In this document: positions 11,283 to 23,865 of the stretch, one piece after another
Numbering within the stretch: position 1 is the stretch's first letter
Layout of the letters: each line of letters begins with the position of its first letter
Assembly (NCBI GenBank): GCA_946699065.1
Contig: CAMPDV010000151.1
Coordinates: 186,001 to 250,000, forward strand
Direction: 5' to 3'
Source of the DNA: Loxodes magnus
Taxonomy: Eukaryota > Ciliophora > Karyorelictea > Loxodida > Loxodidae
Length of the DNA stretch: 64,000 nucleotides
Made by a program: the position numbers and the translations under genes
Notes under the pieces: generated by a model
What the model saw: the letters and a program-made list of their open reading frames with translations, nothing else
What the model was told of the DNA's origin: nothing
Databases searched by the model: none

Positions 11283-12224
11283 ATGGAGGCTTCAAAAAAA
11301 GTTTCTACACCACCTCCAAGAAGGAGAGGAAACCAGAAGCCATTCTCAGCCAGTCTTCTTTTACTTAACCCTAACCTTTTTCTTAATAATCCGGAACATA
11401 GGTTCAAGAAGAACAGAAGTAATCTAAGAAAATCACCCATGCAATCATCCCAACGTCTCAGGAGAAATCCAGAAAGCACAAGTCTGCTTTGCACCAGGAG
11501 GTATCAGAATTTAATCCTTCTGGCCAGATGAGCATGGAATAGCTCATCAAAGTAGTACTAAATCTCCAGGAAGAGATCAAGAAGATAAAGAAGGACAATG
11601 AGAAGCTAATGCAACAGTTTAACCTAGTAGAAGGAATAGAATCAAGACTCATGTCCATAGAGAACTAAGCGCTTTTTGGAACATATCAAAAGATCAGAGT
11701 AGCTAATCCCAAAATTAGCTTCAGAAACAGACAGAACTGGACAATAGACTTGAAAAAATAGAAGAGAAATTTGCAACGACAAATAGAGTAAAATGAGCAA
11801 AGAAGCGACCCAATGGTGATTGAGAAGGAAGAAACAAGAAAACCTAAAAGAATTCAAAAAAGAATTCAAAAAAGATGTTATTATTGTAATTCGGGAGAAC
11901 ATTTATGAAGAAGATGCAAGAAATTCCTAAGTTTCAAGAATTAATACTGAACAAAGCAAAGAAAACTACAAGCGCAATAAAGGAAAAACATCAACTGCAA
12001 TAGAGAAGAGATAGAGAAAGACTTTATATGAATGAGCTTGGCAAGATCTACAGAAAGAAATCAGAATAGAATGAAAGATGAAACCGAAGACAATATAATC
12101 AAGTGAGAGAGGGGATATAAAATTTTTAAACATTTTTATATAATCCCGGAGCAACCCGGCGATCGGCAGGAAGAGGTGAAATTCCTCCAAGATTGCCAAA
12201 CTTAATTTTATTATTATTATTATT
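11283..12224 (+). mobile_element. ORF1-only retroelement with CCHC knuckle and (TTA)n tail
   Basis: The ATG at 11,283 opens a basic, Pro-rich N-terminus. A frame change between about 11,400 and 11,450 leads to the main frame: Asn-Pro-Ser-Gly-Gln-Met-Ser-Met-Glu-Gln-Leu-Ile-Lys, a coiled coil, and the knuckle Cys-Tyr-Tyr-Cys-x4-His-Leu-[TGA]-Arg-Arg-Cys (11,876-11,917). The TGA at 11,906 aligns with TGG in the sister element at 10,079. After another frame change comes Gly-Lys-Ile-Tyr-Arg-Lys-Lys (12,040). The 3' UTR (12,140-12,205) has short hairpins such as GAGG...CCTC, followed by a TTA repeat at 12,207-12,224. No RT. Decayed by at least two indels. Confidence 0.72.
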
Positions 12225-13314
12225 GATATAAGATCATAAAAATTTTTTAAACATAATTTTAATTAAACCGCATTAAACATAAATGATAAACACTAAAACG
12301 ATTTCAAAACATTTAAAAAATCATCAAAAACGTCTTTTTATATTATTAAGTTATAATTAGGAGATAAATATAAAAAAATAGTTAAAACTCACAAAGATAA
12401 AAAGAAGAAATTAAATGTTATATTCTTCAATTTTTAAATGAACGTAAACAGCTCTTCTTGAAAAAGATGAAAATTTTAATTTTGTTCTACAAAACATTAT
12501 TTATAAAGTTTAATGATAACTGTAGTAAAAAGTAATTTTCAAATAAAACTTAAATTTTTTCAATTTGATATTGAAATAAAAAAATAATAATAAATTTTAC
12601 TTATAAATAGAAAAAATTTTATGATGGAAATAAAGTAAAAAATTTTATCAAGATAAATGTTCAATTTAAAAATATTTTATTTATAATTTTTTATTTCGAA
12701 TAAAAAGTCATTAGATGTAAAATCAAAAAATTTTTTAAATCATCATAAATATTAAAAATTTTTCCAAAAACTTTTACATCTAAATATTTTTTAAGATTTA
12801 TACTAAAATACATATATTATCATTTTATAAAAGATCTTATTGATTTTAATAAAACTAAAGGATTATAAAGCATGTTAACAATTCTAAAATTTTATATATA
12901 ATAGAAAATAATGATTCAAGTTTTGAATACTTATTATGCATTATATAACTCAATCAAAGTTTTTAATTCTCTTTTAAACAAAAAAATAAGTTTTTTTCTT
13001 TTCAAGTCTTTTAAATTTTAAGATCATAAAAATTTTTTAAATATAATTTTAATTAAACCACATTAAACGTAAATGATAAACGCTAAAACGATTTTAAAAC
13101 CTCATCATAAACTACTTTTTATATTATTTAGTTATTATTTCGAGATAAATATAAACAATTAGCTAAAACTTATAAAGATAAAAAAATAAATTCAATATAA
13201 AGTATGTTCTTTCATTTAAATGAAAGTGTAAACAGCTTTTCTTGAAAAAGATTAAAAATCTAAATTTTGTTCTACAAAATATTTATTTAAGCTTTAAACT
13301 AAAAGAGATTTTGT
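12225..13314. repeat. Satellite-like tandem units, left array
   Basis: Units begin with AAGATCATAAAAA at 12,231 and 13,021, a period of about 790 bases; the second is cut by LINE-L. Each unit contains landmarks such as CACTAAAACGATTT, TTATATT..TTAGTTATAA, GCTCTTCTTGAAAAAG and GTTCTACAAAA. The same unit appears at 9,628 and at 33,747-34,970. No protein is suggested. Confidence 0.72.
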
Positions 13315-13423
13315 ATTTTATAACTGTAAGATTCATTCCCTTCAGATATAGACATTAGTAAGTCTTTTTAATTTTTTAATTTATTCTTGATCTCATCAAT
13401 TTTTACTTACTCTTATAATAATC

Positions 13424-16400
13424 TCATCCTTTATTTCTTTTTCTTTTTCTATTAATTATTTTCTTCTTGACATAAGTTTCTAATGAAGAATTTTTATTTA
13501 TAAAGCTAAGGATTTCAAATAAGACTTCTGAAAGGAGTATATAAATTCTTTAACATAATATAAAAAATGTCTTAAATCATAATTCTCAATCTTTTATATC
13601 AGAATAGTATATAGGTTTAAAAATGTGCTCGAACGTATCATACTCTCCACACATACAGTAAGGATTATAAATATAATGGTGACAATCTTAAAGATCTTTT
13701 AGAAATCAATAGTATTGGGTTCTAAGTTTATATATACTGATAATTTCTTGTCTAGTTCTTTGTTCAATTTATCGTAAGTAATTACTGGAAATTTGGTTAA
13801 GATTACTAAACTACTCAGTATATGTTTTAGCTATTTTCATCCTCTTATACTTTTGAGTATCTGTATTATAGAAATACTGTCATATTTTGTCTCTTATATA
13901 TTTAGTAAAATTTTTTTAATTTGTACTAATCTTAGAATTCTACAGGTTGATACTATAGAGGTCTGATAATTGCTGAATTTGATTATAGCATTGAAATTCC
14001 TTTTTCCAGTTGGTATTGAAAAGAGAGCCTATTGTCGATCTTTGAAAATAAATGGCTTCTTATAAATAGGGAGGAGCAATACTTCAACAGACATTGACTT
14101 AAGGTATAGTATCAGGAAATACCCAAGGGAGAAGAACCGAACAAGAATCTTGGTAGGAGCCAAGAGAAAAACAAAGACTAAAAAGACATCAAGTGGCATT
14201 ATTGATGAAAGATGACAGATACTAAGGTCTCTTAGGGAGCATTCCAGTCACGCCCTATAGAAAATGAGACTCACAAAGTATGTTAGCACTGTGGAAGACT
14301 TCAGATTAAAAAGAATTTTGATTTTAAAAATCTTATTAAAGAGCTGCGCACCATTGAGGGGCTACGCGCTCTCTAATCTTGTTTATTTATTTCATTTTAT
14401 AGTAGAATCTGAAGAAACTTATAACCATAATGTGCTTAAAAAATAATAAATTCAGGCCTATATAGCATGATTCATTTAATGTTAAATTGCTACTTAAAAA
14501 GCTTTTCTTGAAATCAATCTCATACTTGATTCAATTCTGTTCAGAACTCCATTTACTCCTTTTTGAATACTTCTAAGTTTCCTCCATATTCTAATGTAAA
14601 AAGCCTTTATAAAGGTTTAAATGCCAAGAAGTTATATTCTTATATCTCATCAGTTAAAAAAACATCTTTCTTCATTGCAGCTATATATTTGAATGCGACT
14701 TCTTTGTAATAGGGATTAAAATTCTTCTTCTGATGTAGAATAACTCCTAAATATGTTACTTGTTCTTTTTAAACAATCGACTAATTTCCAAATCATAAAT
14801 TTAAGATTTATTGCTTCTGTTTTTCTTTAGGAATTAGATACTTTCAGATTTGGTAACATTAATCTTTAAATGAGTTCATGCAAAAACTTTAATTGTTTCA
14901 TTTATTAGATTATACATATACTTTGCAGTTCTGGAAAGAAGAATCAAATCAAATGTCCGTCCTCTGCAAGCAAAAATAACATTCAAGCCTTGGCATTTGA
15001 ATCTTGATTGGGTACTTTTACTTTCCAAATATCTAATTACAATTTCATAATACAACAAGGCTAAAATTGGTCTATGTGGACTTCCTTACATAACCATTGT
15101 TGTACTATAATGTTCTAGTTTTCATTTCATCTATTAGAAATGAAGAGTTTAGGTTTTAATAAAATGATTCCAAGGCTTTTATTAGTCCAAGTGGTAGTTT
15201 TACTCTCTTAAGCTAATCAAATAAAAATCTTCTTTCTATTGAGTCAAACATTTTTTCAATATCTATCAATGTTGCAATCAATTTAGTTTTCCCTTTTGCC
15301 TATTTCCGATAGTTATCAATTATCTATTATATCACTCAAATCTATTAAGTAGTTTATCTATTTTCATGAATCCCATTTGAGAAGGGTGAATCAAATTTCT
15401 CTAATAAATTAGATTGTAAAGTCTTTTTGCACAAGCTTTATCATATAGCTTTAGAATAGTATTAATAAGAGAAATAGGTCTTCAGTTTTTCCAATCATCT
15501 TTGTTTCCTTTTTAAATATTGAAATTATTACTGAAGTATTTAATTCTTAAGGAATTCTTCCCAGTCTTAACATATTATTTAGAAATGAGTGAACAATTAT
15601 AGCAAATATCATCCACCATATTTCAAAATTTCACTTTTTATTCCATCTGAAACAGCTGCTTTTCCATTAAGAATTTACTTTTGATTTCTTAATAAAAGTT
15701 CATATTATTTCTCTCCATAGGATTTAGAATTTTCTTAGCTTGTTAAAAGATTTCCTTAGAATCTTCATTAAGAAGTAGAAATCTATTTTTTGCTTTTTAA
15801 TTTTCACAGATCACACTTGAAGTGTTTCGAAAGTAGTTTCACTGTCTCATGAAGATTAGATAGTTGTTAGTTTATTCTTGGAAATTTAATGTGAGCTTGC
15901 TTATATTCTGAATTAGCTCTTTTTGCCTATATATATTTGTTTGTGAGTCTGGAATAAACGAAGCTAATGTTTAATATTGTCTTGTTACTTTTGATGGATT
16001 CATATTAATCTTCAAGATTATCTTAATCTATCTAACAGAATTCTAGATAAGTTTGTAGATTCTTAATATTTTTGCCTATCTATTGCATCTTATAACCTAT
16101 TAATTTTATATTTTCTCATAGTTATCTTTTCCCAATAGACTATAGAATTATTGATAAAGTCGACAGTGATTGGAATATGATCAGAAAATAAACTATTATT
16201 ATGAGCAGTTTATTTGCAAACTAATTAAGTTCAAATGGTTGTTTATAATGATATAATCATTACAATACATTTTTCCTGTTCCTTTGTGTATACATGTATT
16301 AATGTTACTATCATTCACTATCTCAAGATCATTTTATAATCAAAATTCTTATAGCCTATTGGTATTATCATAAGTATTTTCAGGATTGTCTCCGAAACCT

Positions 16401-16911
16401 TATAAAAGAGCATTGAAATCTCCCATCAGTATATGTATCATTATATTAATTCAGCAATGTATTTAGTTGTTCATACGCTAAATCTTTAACATCTTAACTT
16501 TTTCCGCTATCAGGCATGTAACAAGATGTGATTAAAATATTATCCAGTTTAATTGTTATGAATCATTTCTTTTTCAACTTATGTATTTCTGTACTATTAA
16601 GTTCATCTCCTACAATTAGGCATACACCTCCTCCTTTTCCTGAGTTCTTAAAATATGTTTTAAATCCATTTATCAATATTGGAGGAAAGTCTTCTTTTTA
16701 TCAGGTTTATTGATAAAATATCTATACTATTATCTCTGATAAATTCTTCAATATTCACGCTAGCTATTCCATTAATATTTATATGTCCCATCTTTATTTT
16801 TTAAATTTATTAGTCCTTTCTAATCTTTTCCTGCAGGTAGTCCACTTTCGTAAATGCAGATACTCTTTTATCCTTATTGGTTAATCTAAATGTGTACTAA
16901 TCTTTTTCCAT
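13424..16911 (-). pseudogene. LINE-L ORF2: APE endonuclease and reverse transcriptase (inactive)
   Basis: The ATG at 16,911 or 16,792 begins the APE domain (Met-Gly-His-Ile-Asn-Ile-Asn-Gly-Ile-Ala-Ser); the four bases missing in LINE-R near 53,728 are present here. APE landmarks Ser-Cys-Tyr-Met-Pro and Ser-Asp-His-x-Pro are visible. The RT catalytic box is destroyed: the Gly-Trp-Ala-Asp-Asp of LINE-R reads Gly-Arg-Thr-Phe-Asp here (near 14,955). A SINE1 interrupts the C-terminal region. The Cys-x-Cys-Gly segment is present near 13,650. Probably non-functional. Confidence 0.78.
14068..14393 (+). mobile_element. SINE1 inserted in LINE-L
   Basis: Begins AGGGAGGAGCAAT, ends with hairpin GAGCTGCGCACC...GCTACGCGCTC and tail TTTATTTATTTC. 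LINE-R has no insert at the matching place (near 56,330), so this copy arrived after the inverted duplication, or was lost cleanly from the right arm. Opposite in orientation to its host LINE. Confidence 0.78.
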
Positions 16912-16929
16912 GTTCAGGATGTTAATGAA

Positions 16930-19592
16930 AATATTGTATCAAAATATATATTACTTACGCTTTCTATCTATATCAATTTTACTTTTCACACTATCACATG
17001 TACCTTATTCTAAATCTTAAGTAACTGTGACATATCTACCTTATATACATTTCATACTATGGACGTCTTCAAGTTTCTGATTTAATAAATGTTTAAAGTT
17101 ATAGACCAGTTAGATTGACATATTATTTAATCACGCTCTTTTTTATTATTATGTTTACTCATACGTTTTGCTGGTGGAATTATTTTATCTTCTTCTCCAT
17201 GTTTCCTTTTAAGAATATTAAGATTAATATTGTAAGGTTTAATTCTGATAAATAACATCAATCAAATCTGTTTAGTTTTATTAATCCTTTTTTCAGCTTT
17301 TAGTAGAATAATTAAATATATCTTTTTTCAAATTAGAATTAAGTTTTTAAAACTCCTCTATTTTTATCTCAAGTGTCTACATATTTTGGGTACTTTAAAT
17401 TTAAGTTGAGTTAGTGATATTAATGCTATAGTAAAACAAAATCTTCATCTAGCAATTTAACTTGACATTATTAGTTATTATATTATGTTATAATAGTATT
17501 AGTTGATGCTTCCTATTAATTATTTTAAGTTTAAATTAGCTTGTTTGATTATATTTGTTTGAGTAAATTTTGGACACAGAAGAACTGTTTATTATTGATT
17601 TATCTGTTTAGATAATACTATCTTTTGTTTAAATATTTCCATATAATGTTTAAGTTTATGCATTTACATATTACTTCTTCTAAAATTACTATTAATTACT
17701 AATTTCTTTTGTATGTTAGATTTAATAATAATTCTTTAATCATTTGAATTTCCTTATTTTTTAATAGAATTTAATTTTGAAAAGTATATTTATTTCATAC
17801 TTATCTTTACTTATCTAATTCAATATTCAAAGTTAAAATTTCCATTTAAGCTTTCTATTCTTAATCTATAAATTACTTATTTTATCATTTTTAATATTAA
17901 GAATATAACTGTTGGAGCTTATTAAATTCTAGGTAATTTGTTCAAGTAAATATTAGTTCTATTCTAATATAATCTATTATTATCACTGCTAAGTTTCATT
18001 ATCAATTATTTCCTCCTATCATTTAAGCTTAAATCAACCTTAGCATTGGCTTCAATTAATTAGATTATAGTTCATCTATTTCATTTACTTAATTCTCATA
18101 CTCTATTACATCTCTTAAACTATACTAATTATTTCATCTCTTTAAACCATTTAGCTACTGTAATAAGTGGAGAACTTAAGTCATTTCATGAACTAGTTTT
18201 TTGTGATATTACTATATATCAGATTTGAGTGACTAAAAGTTATTCTATAATAGTTTATATTTCTAATAAATTTTATATAACTTTTATAATCTACTTTTGA
18301 TATTTCTTAGTTACTTATCAAAGTTTAAATATCTCAAACATATTTTCCTTTTATATTACCATTATTGCTATCTATTAGTATAAGTCAATCACTTTTCATT
18401 ACACTAATTCATTATTTTATATCTTAAGTCACCACTTCTTTTAAACATAAATCATTACTAATCTTCCTTTAAAAAAGATGCACCAAAACATCCGCCTTTC
18501 TAAAAATTAAATAAGATAAGCTAAAAAAAGGCAGCGCAGGAGTTACGCAAATAGGAAAGATAGAAATCAGATTCAAGCTCATCTTCGCAAGGCAAAATTA
18601 TGACAGGTGTAATTGAATCTAACAAGCATAAAATACAGATCCAGGAAGATCTACAAATCAAGATTGAGGCAATGCAAGCGCGAATAATTAAATACGAAGA
18701 AACAATTTACAATTAAAATCTTTAAATAAGGGAGTTAACAAACTTTATAGAAGACTAAAGCAATGAACATGTAATATTAAAAAACTAACTTATTGAAAAC
18801 AACCTAGTAACGGAAGAGCAACTCTGAAAATAATCTTAACAAAACTTTAAATATTCTTAAAAGATGAAAGTAGAAAAATAGCCACTTCGTGCGAAAAACA
18901 ATCTAAACCATAAAAAGAATTTGAAAATTACGATAATAACATAATTAAAAGACTTGAAAAAATAGAAAATTTTTTTAATATAAGTACAATTTAACAATAA
19001 TTAAAAAAAATTGCAGATACTGTCAATCAAGCTATCATCTACTAAGAAACTGCTAATAATGAAAAAGATTAAACGAAAAAGAACAATAAAAAACATATAT
19101 CGACTTAACAAATTATGGATAACAAAAACTGGAATATATAGATAAAAACTCCTTGCAAGACCTACTTAAATTTATTAGTGGTAACCTGCCACTTATCAAA
19201 AAAGGTCATTGTCTACATCCATGTTAAAAAAATGACAGAGTAAAACTGGTTGGAACTCCAGCAAGCTCGAAAACTCTTAACATTTAGTTAATTTTATTAA
19301 TTTTAATTTACTAATATTGCTTTCTTTCTCACTAGTTCCTTATTTTACATTTAATACTATTATTAGCATTCTTCTAAATCTCATCTTAACTTCATCTTCT
19401 ACACTACCATAATACGCCATTATTAATGCCCACCTTGAAGAGAGTTTCTAAGCAGTTCTAATGGAACGCTTATGAATTTGTTTACCGGTTTTTGACTACA
19501 ATTTGTAAGCAATTACCTTAATAACCTCGTTATTAGGTTTACTTATTTAATTTGTAGCGACTCCAAATCTTTTGTTTGGAGGTTTATTGCAC
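16930..19592 (-). pseudogene. LINE-L ORF1 (coiled coil; start codon lost, interrupted)
   Basis: Counterpart of the ORF1 of LINE-R. The position equal to the ATG of LINE-R (50,895) is GTG here (19,590-19,592), and an A is missing three codons later. The body, a Gln/Asn/Lys-rich coiled coil, is split by the ORF1-only element at 18,478-19,310. Function in related LINEs: RNA-binding coat protein. Confidence 0.55.
18478..19310 (+). mobile_element. ORF1-only retroelement, second family, left arm
   Basis: Encodes a decayed protein with an acidic Ser-rich stretch (Ser-Ser-Ser-Ser-x-Gly-Lys), a coiled coil with Tyr-Glu-Glu-Thr and Ile-Glu-Asp-Gln motifs, then Gln-Leu-[TGA]-x-Gln-Ser-Gln-Gln-Asn-Phe-Lys-Tyr. 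In another frame lies the knuckle Cys-Arg-Tyr-Cys-x4-His-x4-Cys (19,012-19,053). The 3' UTR has three stem-loops (19,178-19,276): GTGG...CCAC, CAT.G...C.ATG and CTGG...CCAG. Inserted antisense in LINE-L; present in both arms, so older than the inverted duplication. Confidence 0.72.
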
Positions 19593-19800
19593 CTGTCTGT
19601 GCTTTTCCTATGAATTTGTAGCTTCTTTGGAATTAATTAAAGAAGAATCACTATTAAAAACTAGTGAATTCTATATTTCGTCCATTTGTCCATATTATTC
19701 TATCATTTTTCTAGTTCATCATTTCATTCTAGATTTAAATTCTTCTTCTAATAGTTTCTAGTGAGAGCTTTTTATTCTAAATCCTATTTCTTATTTTAAC

Positions 19801-20251
19801 TTTAATTGTTAATGTTTAGCATTTATTAATTAATAAATATATTTATTTAAAATAATTATTATCAAGAAATAATAGTCAATTATAATCTATTAAGCAAGCT
19901 AGTTTATTTTACCCTTAATAATAATAAAAAATAATGCTCTCTTTTATATTTTGATTTATTTATTTTATTACTTTTAGAGAATAAGTAACAAATCTTCTAG
20001 TATATAGATTTAGCACTTTATATTTCTAGAGCACTGCAATTAAATGTATTAAAATAGTTCTATGCTTATTTCTATTTTAGCTGCTTATTTATACTTAGGG
20101 ATATTCTTTAATGTTTATAGCAGAAAGTAAAAATATAATATCTATTAATTATCATATTTAAACTAATATTCTATCTAAAAAGGTAGAGATGCTTAGTTAG
20201 CTTAAAATATAAAAGATTTATAAAGTTATTATTTTTAGTTTAATGATCAAC
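19801..20251. other. AT-rich region, left arm
   Basis: Low-complexity AT-rich DNA between LINE-L and the 300-bp module; mirrored at 50,236-50,714. No gene seen. Confidence 0.25.
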
Positions 20252-20550
20252 TTAAAAAGCTTCTCTTTCGAAGAACTGGAAACTCCTTTCGACACAGGCA
20301 CTCTCTTGATGTACAATAACGTGAATATCCTGTTGCTTAATTTAATAAGTTTCGACTAGGGAATTCAATAACTATTGGCTGGTAGGCTTCAAACCACTAG
20401 CAAGAGTGGATAACCAGAAAGATTTTTCTCACTCGTTGAAATTGACTCTAATCAGGGACCTTCTCAGCGACAAGATAAGAACTTGATCTTATCCATAATA
20501 TTAGAAGATTTTATCAGAAAATCAACCTCAGTTCCCTCCATCTTTTTTAT
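20252..20550 (+). mobile_element. Unclassified 300-bp repeat module (family 4), left arm
   Basis: Starts with an inverted repeat around TTCTCTTTCGAAGAA and ends near TCCATCTTTTTTAT. GC-richer than its surroundings. Matches 49,941-50,235 (inverted) and, more diverged, 61,149-61,453. It has neither the SINE hairpin tail nor a protein motif. Could be a SINE or a LINE untranslated region. Confidence 0.55.
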
Positions 20551-21256
20551 TATATAAAGTTATTATATTCAACATATATTTAATAATTAAATTGGAACTA
20601 AAAAGAAAAGTATAAATTTCATTCTTAAGCACTAAATTATTAACTATATAGCTTATAAAAATTTTTAATTAGCTATTGAATCTTCCTTCAATTATTTTCT
20701 ATCTACTGTAGGATTTTTATCTAAACAGATAGAATTAAAAATAAACATTTTGATGATAAAAATAACTTTAAAAAAGGAAAATTTTATAATTTTATTTATT
20801 TTAGTAATCTTAAAAGATAAATATGCTCTTTAGCTATATCTAAAATTCTAAGTGAAAGGCTTATTTTAAATGATTAATTTTTATTTTTCTTCTTAACTTA
20901 TTATTTCCCAAAGTGTAACTTAATGATTTATAGTTATTAAATTTATTATACTTTAAAATACTATATCATATTAGAAACATTTCAAACCTAACATTTTAAT
21001 AATTAACTAAACTTTTAACTCCTTTCTCTTTAAAATAGGCATTAAAGTTAGTTTTCCTATACTTTAGATAAAAATAGTAAACTAGATATCATAAACTTAT
21101 TTACTTTATGTAGGCTGCTAATTTTTAAGATTATTAAACATTATTTAGATTACAAGTTTCTTCTGTAGTTTAGTATTATTAACAATAGTTTATTTAATTG
21201 AAAATAAATATAAAAATTATATAGCAATTTAGAAAGAAAATTTTAGCTGCTTCAAG
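20551..21256. other. AT-rich region, left arm
   Basis: Very AT-rich, mirrored at 49,231-49,940. No gene or motif recognised. Confidence 0.25.
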
Positions 21257-22015
21257 AAAGTAGGAACATGAATGTAGCAGAATGAAGAGGAGATTAAAAA
21301 GTTGCAGAAAATTACTTATTATGTAATGATTTCTACAGAGGAAGAGAAACTGAGGAAATAAATGAAGTCCATTTTAAGCCAGGAGGTCTCAAAATTAAAT
21401 CCTTCTGGACAGATGAGCATGGAACAGCTCATCAAAGTAGTGTGACCTTCTGGTAGAGGTTAAGAAGCTCTACAAGGAAAATATTAAGTTACGATGTATA
21501 TCAATCTTGGAATTAAAGATAAGCTTGATTTAAGAATAACGAATCAGGAGAGGGAGATTGATATCATATGTACTTACCAGCGAGAATTAGTAGCTCAGCC
21601 AAGCAAACTCCTAAGTATAGAGGATTAAATACTAAAACAAGAAGATTTATAGAATCATATAGAGTTAGATGAGCCACTAAAAGTTGCAAAACCTTCTAGA
21701 CCACAATATGGACTCTGAAGTGCAAGGATCATAAAAGATTAGGCAACGAGAAAAAGAGTTTGAAAATAATGCTATTTTTGTAATTGCATTTGATACTTGT
21801 ACAGGAACTCCCCGAAGATTCAAAACTTTAAAAAAAAATTGCATCCAAGAGAATAACTTCTTTGCAATAAGAATGGAGAAATCTATAGAAGAAAATGGAA
21901 TAACAAATACAAGGAGGCAAGAAATATATGAACAAAATAAAACTTTCCAGATTTGAGGGTTTATAGATTTACAAATATATTTTAAGCGGCGGTAATATTC
22001 TCTGCTAAACAATTT
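21257..22015 (+). pseudogene. ORF1-only element relic, first family, left arm
   Basis: Reads Ser-Gln-Glu-Val-Ser-Lys-Leu-Asn-Pro-Ser-Gly-Gln-Met-Ser-Met-Glu-Gln-Leu-Ile-Lys at 21,377-21,442, nearly identical in the second half to the element at 11.5 kb. Then come a broken coiled coil, a knuckle remnant Cys-Tyr-Phe-Cys-Asn (about 21,768) with the rest lost, and Gly-Glu-Ile-Tyr-Arg-Arg-Lys (about 21,873). Heavily frameshifted. Confidence 0.62.
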
Positions 22016-22664
22016 TAATCTTAAGAAATAAAAATAAATAATTTTAGATACTTAATAAAAAAACTATATTTATCTAAATTTTTTATTCTATATTCTGGGG
22101 TATTTTATATCAAGATGCTATTTTTTTAATATTTATAAGATTCGAAGATAAGAATCACTCAGTTAAGAGGAACCTATACACTACAAGATAGATTCGACAA
22201 TTTGAAATTTAAGAATTCTAACATGAAGCGACTACAGACCAAAAGAAGATGTTCCAGAAGGAGACTGAAAAAAACCCTGACGATAGGTAACTAGGGAGAA
22301 AATAGCTCAATAGTAAACTGAATTGCTTTTCCTTTCATAAGATAATTAATTAAATATTTATAAGATTTTAATTTTTGTCTTTTTCCTTCAAATTTTAGTT
22401 TTGATAGTTAGATTTTTATTTATAAATTTATTAATATAAACCATATTAAAAATTAGTCTTTGATGGTTGTAATTAAAATATCTAAAATTTTAAAACTTAG
22501 TTTAAATTAATTTAATGCCTTATAAAATAAAATTATGCAAAACTTCAAGAAATTTCAGTAACAATTCAAAGGAGGAAAAATTATAAGCTGCTCTTCTTAA
22601 GGTCTCTTCTTTGTTTTTGTTATCTCAATCTTTTTAGAATCTTTAACTGACTGCAAGGAAAAAA
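22016..22664. other. AT-rich region with a short mixed-composition stretch, left arm
   Basis: Contains a mixed-composition stretch at about 22,140-22,330 and AT-rich DNA, mirrored at 47,875-48,484. No motif recognised. Confidence 0.25.
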
Positions 22665-23390
22665 ATGGAGAACAGTTCATATAGTAATTAATTGCATAAG
22701 TTCCTTCATAAAAGGTAAAAAAGTTCCAACGTAGTTCTACAACAGAAAAATAGTGCCAAGCATGGAAAAATAATGGCTTAAGGGAAAATCAGTAAGTTAA
22801 ATACAAATGATTCTCTATAGGGCTTTACATAAGAAAAACATTTGGAATGAACTTAAAACCAAAAAATTAAACGTTTTTGAGACTAATAAAACTTGTTATT
22901 AACTTAGAATCCAACGGAAATAATTCAATAAAGGTATCGAAACTCATTTTATTGACGAAGATTAAACATACGCTGCTTTAACTCTTTTGAAATATAGAAT
23001 AAAAAGATAGAAGTGATATGTTACAATTTATGATTAATGAATCATAAGAAAAAAAGGTTTTATACAGATATAAAGAAATCAAGATGAAAAAGAACTTTTA
23101 AAGAAATAGATACAATTCTGTATTAATAAACTCAACAATACCAACTCTAAAAGGTCAATTAAAATATTCCAGTTGAGGCTAAAATATGAAACTAAAAAAG
23201 CAGGTAATAATCAAGAACCAAGAAGAAAGGCAATTTTTATAATTTGGAAAAGTACCTAGCGAAACTTTTACAACTTTTGTGAATATAAGAAAATACAAGA
23301 TATCTTACTTGGAAGAAATTGGCGAGATTCTTACTAATGTATTGCAACTATGGCTTGCAGACAAAGGAATCTATATAAAGAATATACTGA
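22665..23390 (+). CDS. Basic 241-aa protein of the GLQTK family
   Basis: Open from ATG (22,665) to TGA (23,388) in one frame with seven internal TGA codons read as Trp. Basic and rich in Gln, Asn and Lys. The C-terminal part has Ile-Gln-Glu-Asn-Thr-Arg and Gly-Leu-Gln-Thr-Lys, both also present at 62.5 kb, where the surrounding residues differ; that argues for coding. The structured UTR module starts 60 bases downstream, so this may be the ORF of another small retroelement. No known family recognised. No start alternative is better supported. Confidence 0.5.
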
Positions 23391-23450
23391 GCTAAACTAA
23401 TTGTAAATCTTTTTATGATAGAGCTATTTATTAAATATTATTAATAAAAT

Positions 23451-23865
23451 GGATGTTGCCTGTGGTCAGGAGAACTAGTAGGCAATCTGGTGCAATTTAT
23501 ATTGCATTGCTAGTAATCATGCACTAGATGCCATCACAGGACAAGCTCGGAAAAGACAAGTCTAACTTGCCCGAGGATTCTCTCTAGTAGTATGAAAGTT
23601 TGACTGATGAGTCTTCTAATTAATGACTTAATAACTAATTATTATTTAGATTTTATTCAAGAAGAATGGAGCATTTGATTCAAGATTCGAGAATAATATT
23701 TAATAAGTAGATTCCCTATTTGGAGAAGCAGATGTTATTAATTATATACTAGAATTTTAGCAAGAAGCTTGAGAACATTTTTTTAATTTTAAATATTAAT
23801 ATTGAAAGAGCTGCGCGCCAATGAGGTACTACGCGCTCTATAATCATTTTTATTTATTCAAGAGA
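23451..23865 (+). mobile_element. SINE2/structured UTR module with hairpin tail, copy B
   Basis: Begins GCCTGTGGTCAGG, contains conserved blocks (GGCAATCTGGTGCA, AGTAATC, TAGATGCCATCACA) and stems CTCGG/CCGAG and CAAG/CTTG, and ends with the shared hairpin (23,808-23,846) and T-rich tail. It follows the GLQTK ORF, so it may be that element's 3' UTR rather than an independent SINE. Confidence 0.62.

Larger units (their letters stand above)
13315..19800 (-). mobile_element. LINE-L: APE-type non-LTR retrotransposon in the left arm
   Basis: A full-length but decayed LINE read right to left: 5' UTR and ORF1 (19,800 down to about 16,930), APE endonuclease, reverse transcriptase and C-terminal Cys/His segment (about 16,911 down to 13,424). 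It carries two later insertions: an ORF1-only element in opposite orientation (18,478-19,310) and a SINE1 (14,068-14,393). It pairs with LINE-R of the right arm, so both derive from one element by the inverted duplication. Confidence 0.8.

Noticed and set aside
19160..19280. tRNA-like look of the family 2 3' stem-loops (a T-arm-like GGTTGGAACTCC and an anticodon-like 5-bp stem with 7-nt loop)
   Set aside because: No acceptor stem, the loop lacks the invariant T before the anticodon in two of three copies, and the T-loop is one base too long. Kept as LINE-type 3' UTR hairpins.
21677..22012. Standard-code ORF of 111 aa on the minus strand, with a related piece at 48,563-48,799
   Set aside because: It is the antisense of the ORF1-element relic. 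In this code neither start-stop length nor openness is informative, and the coding motifs are on the other strand.
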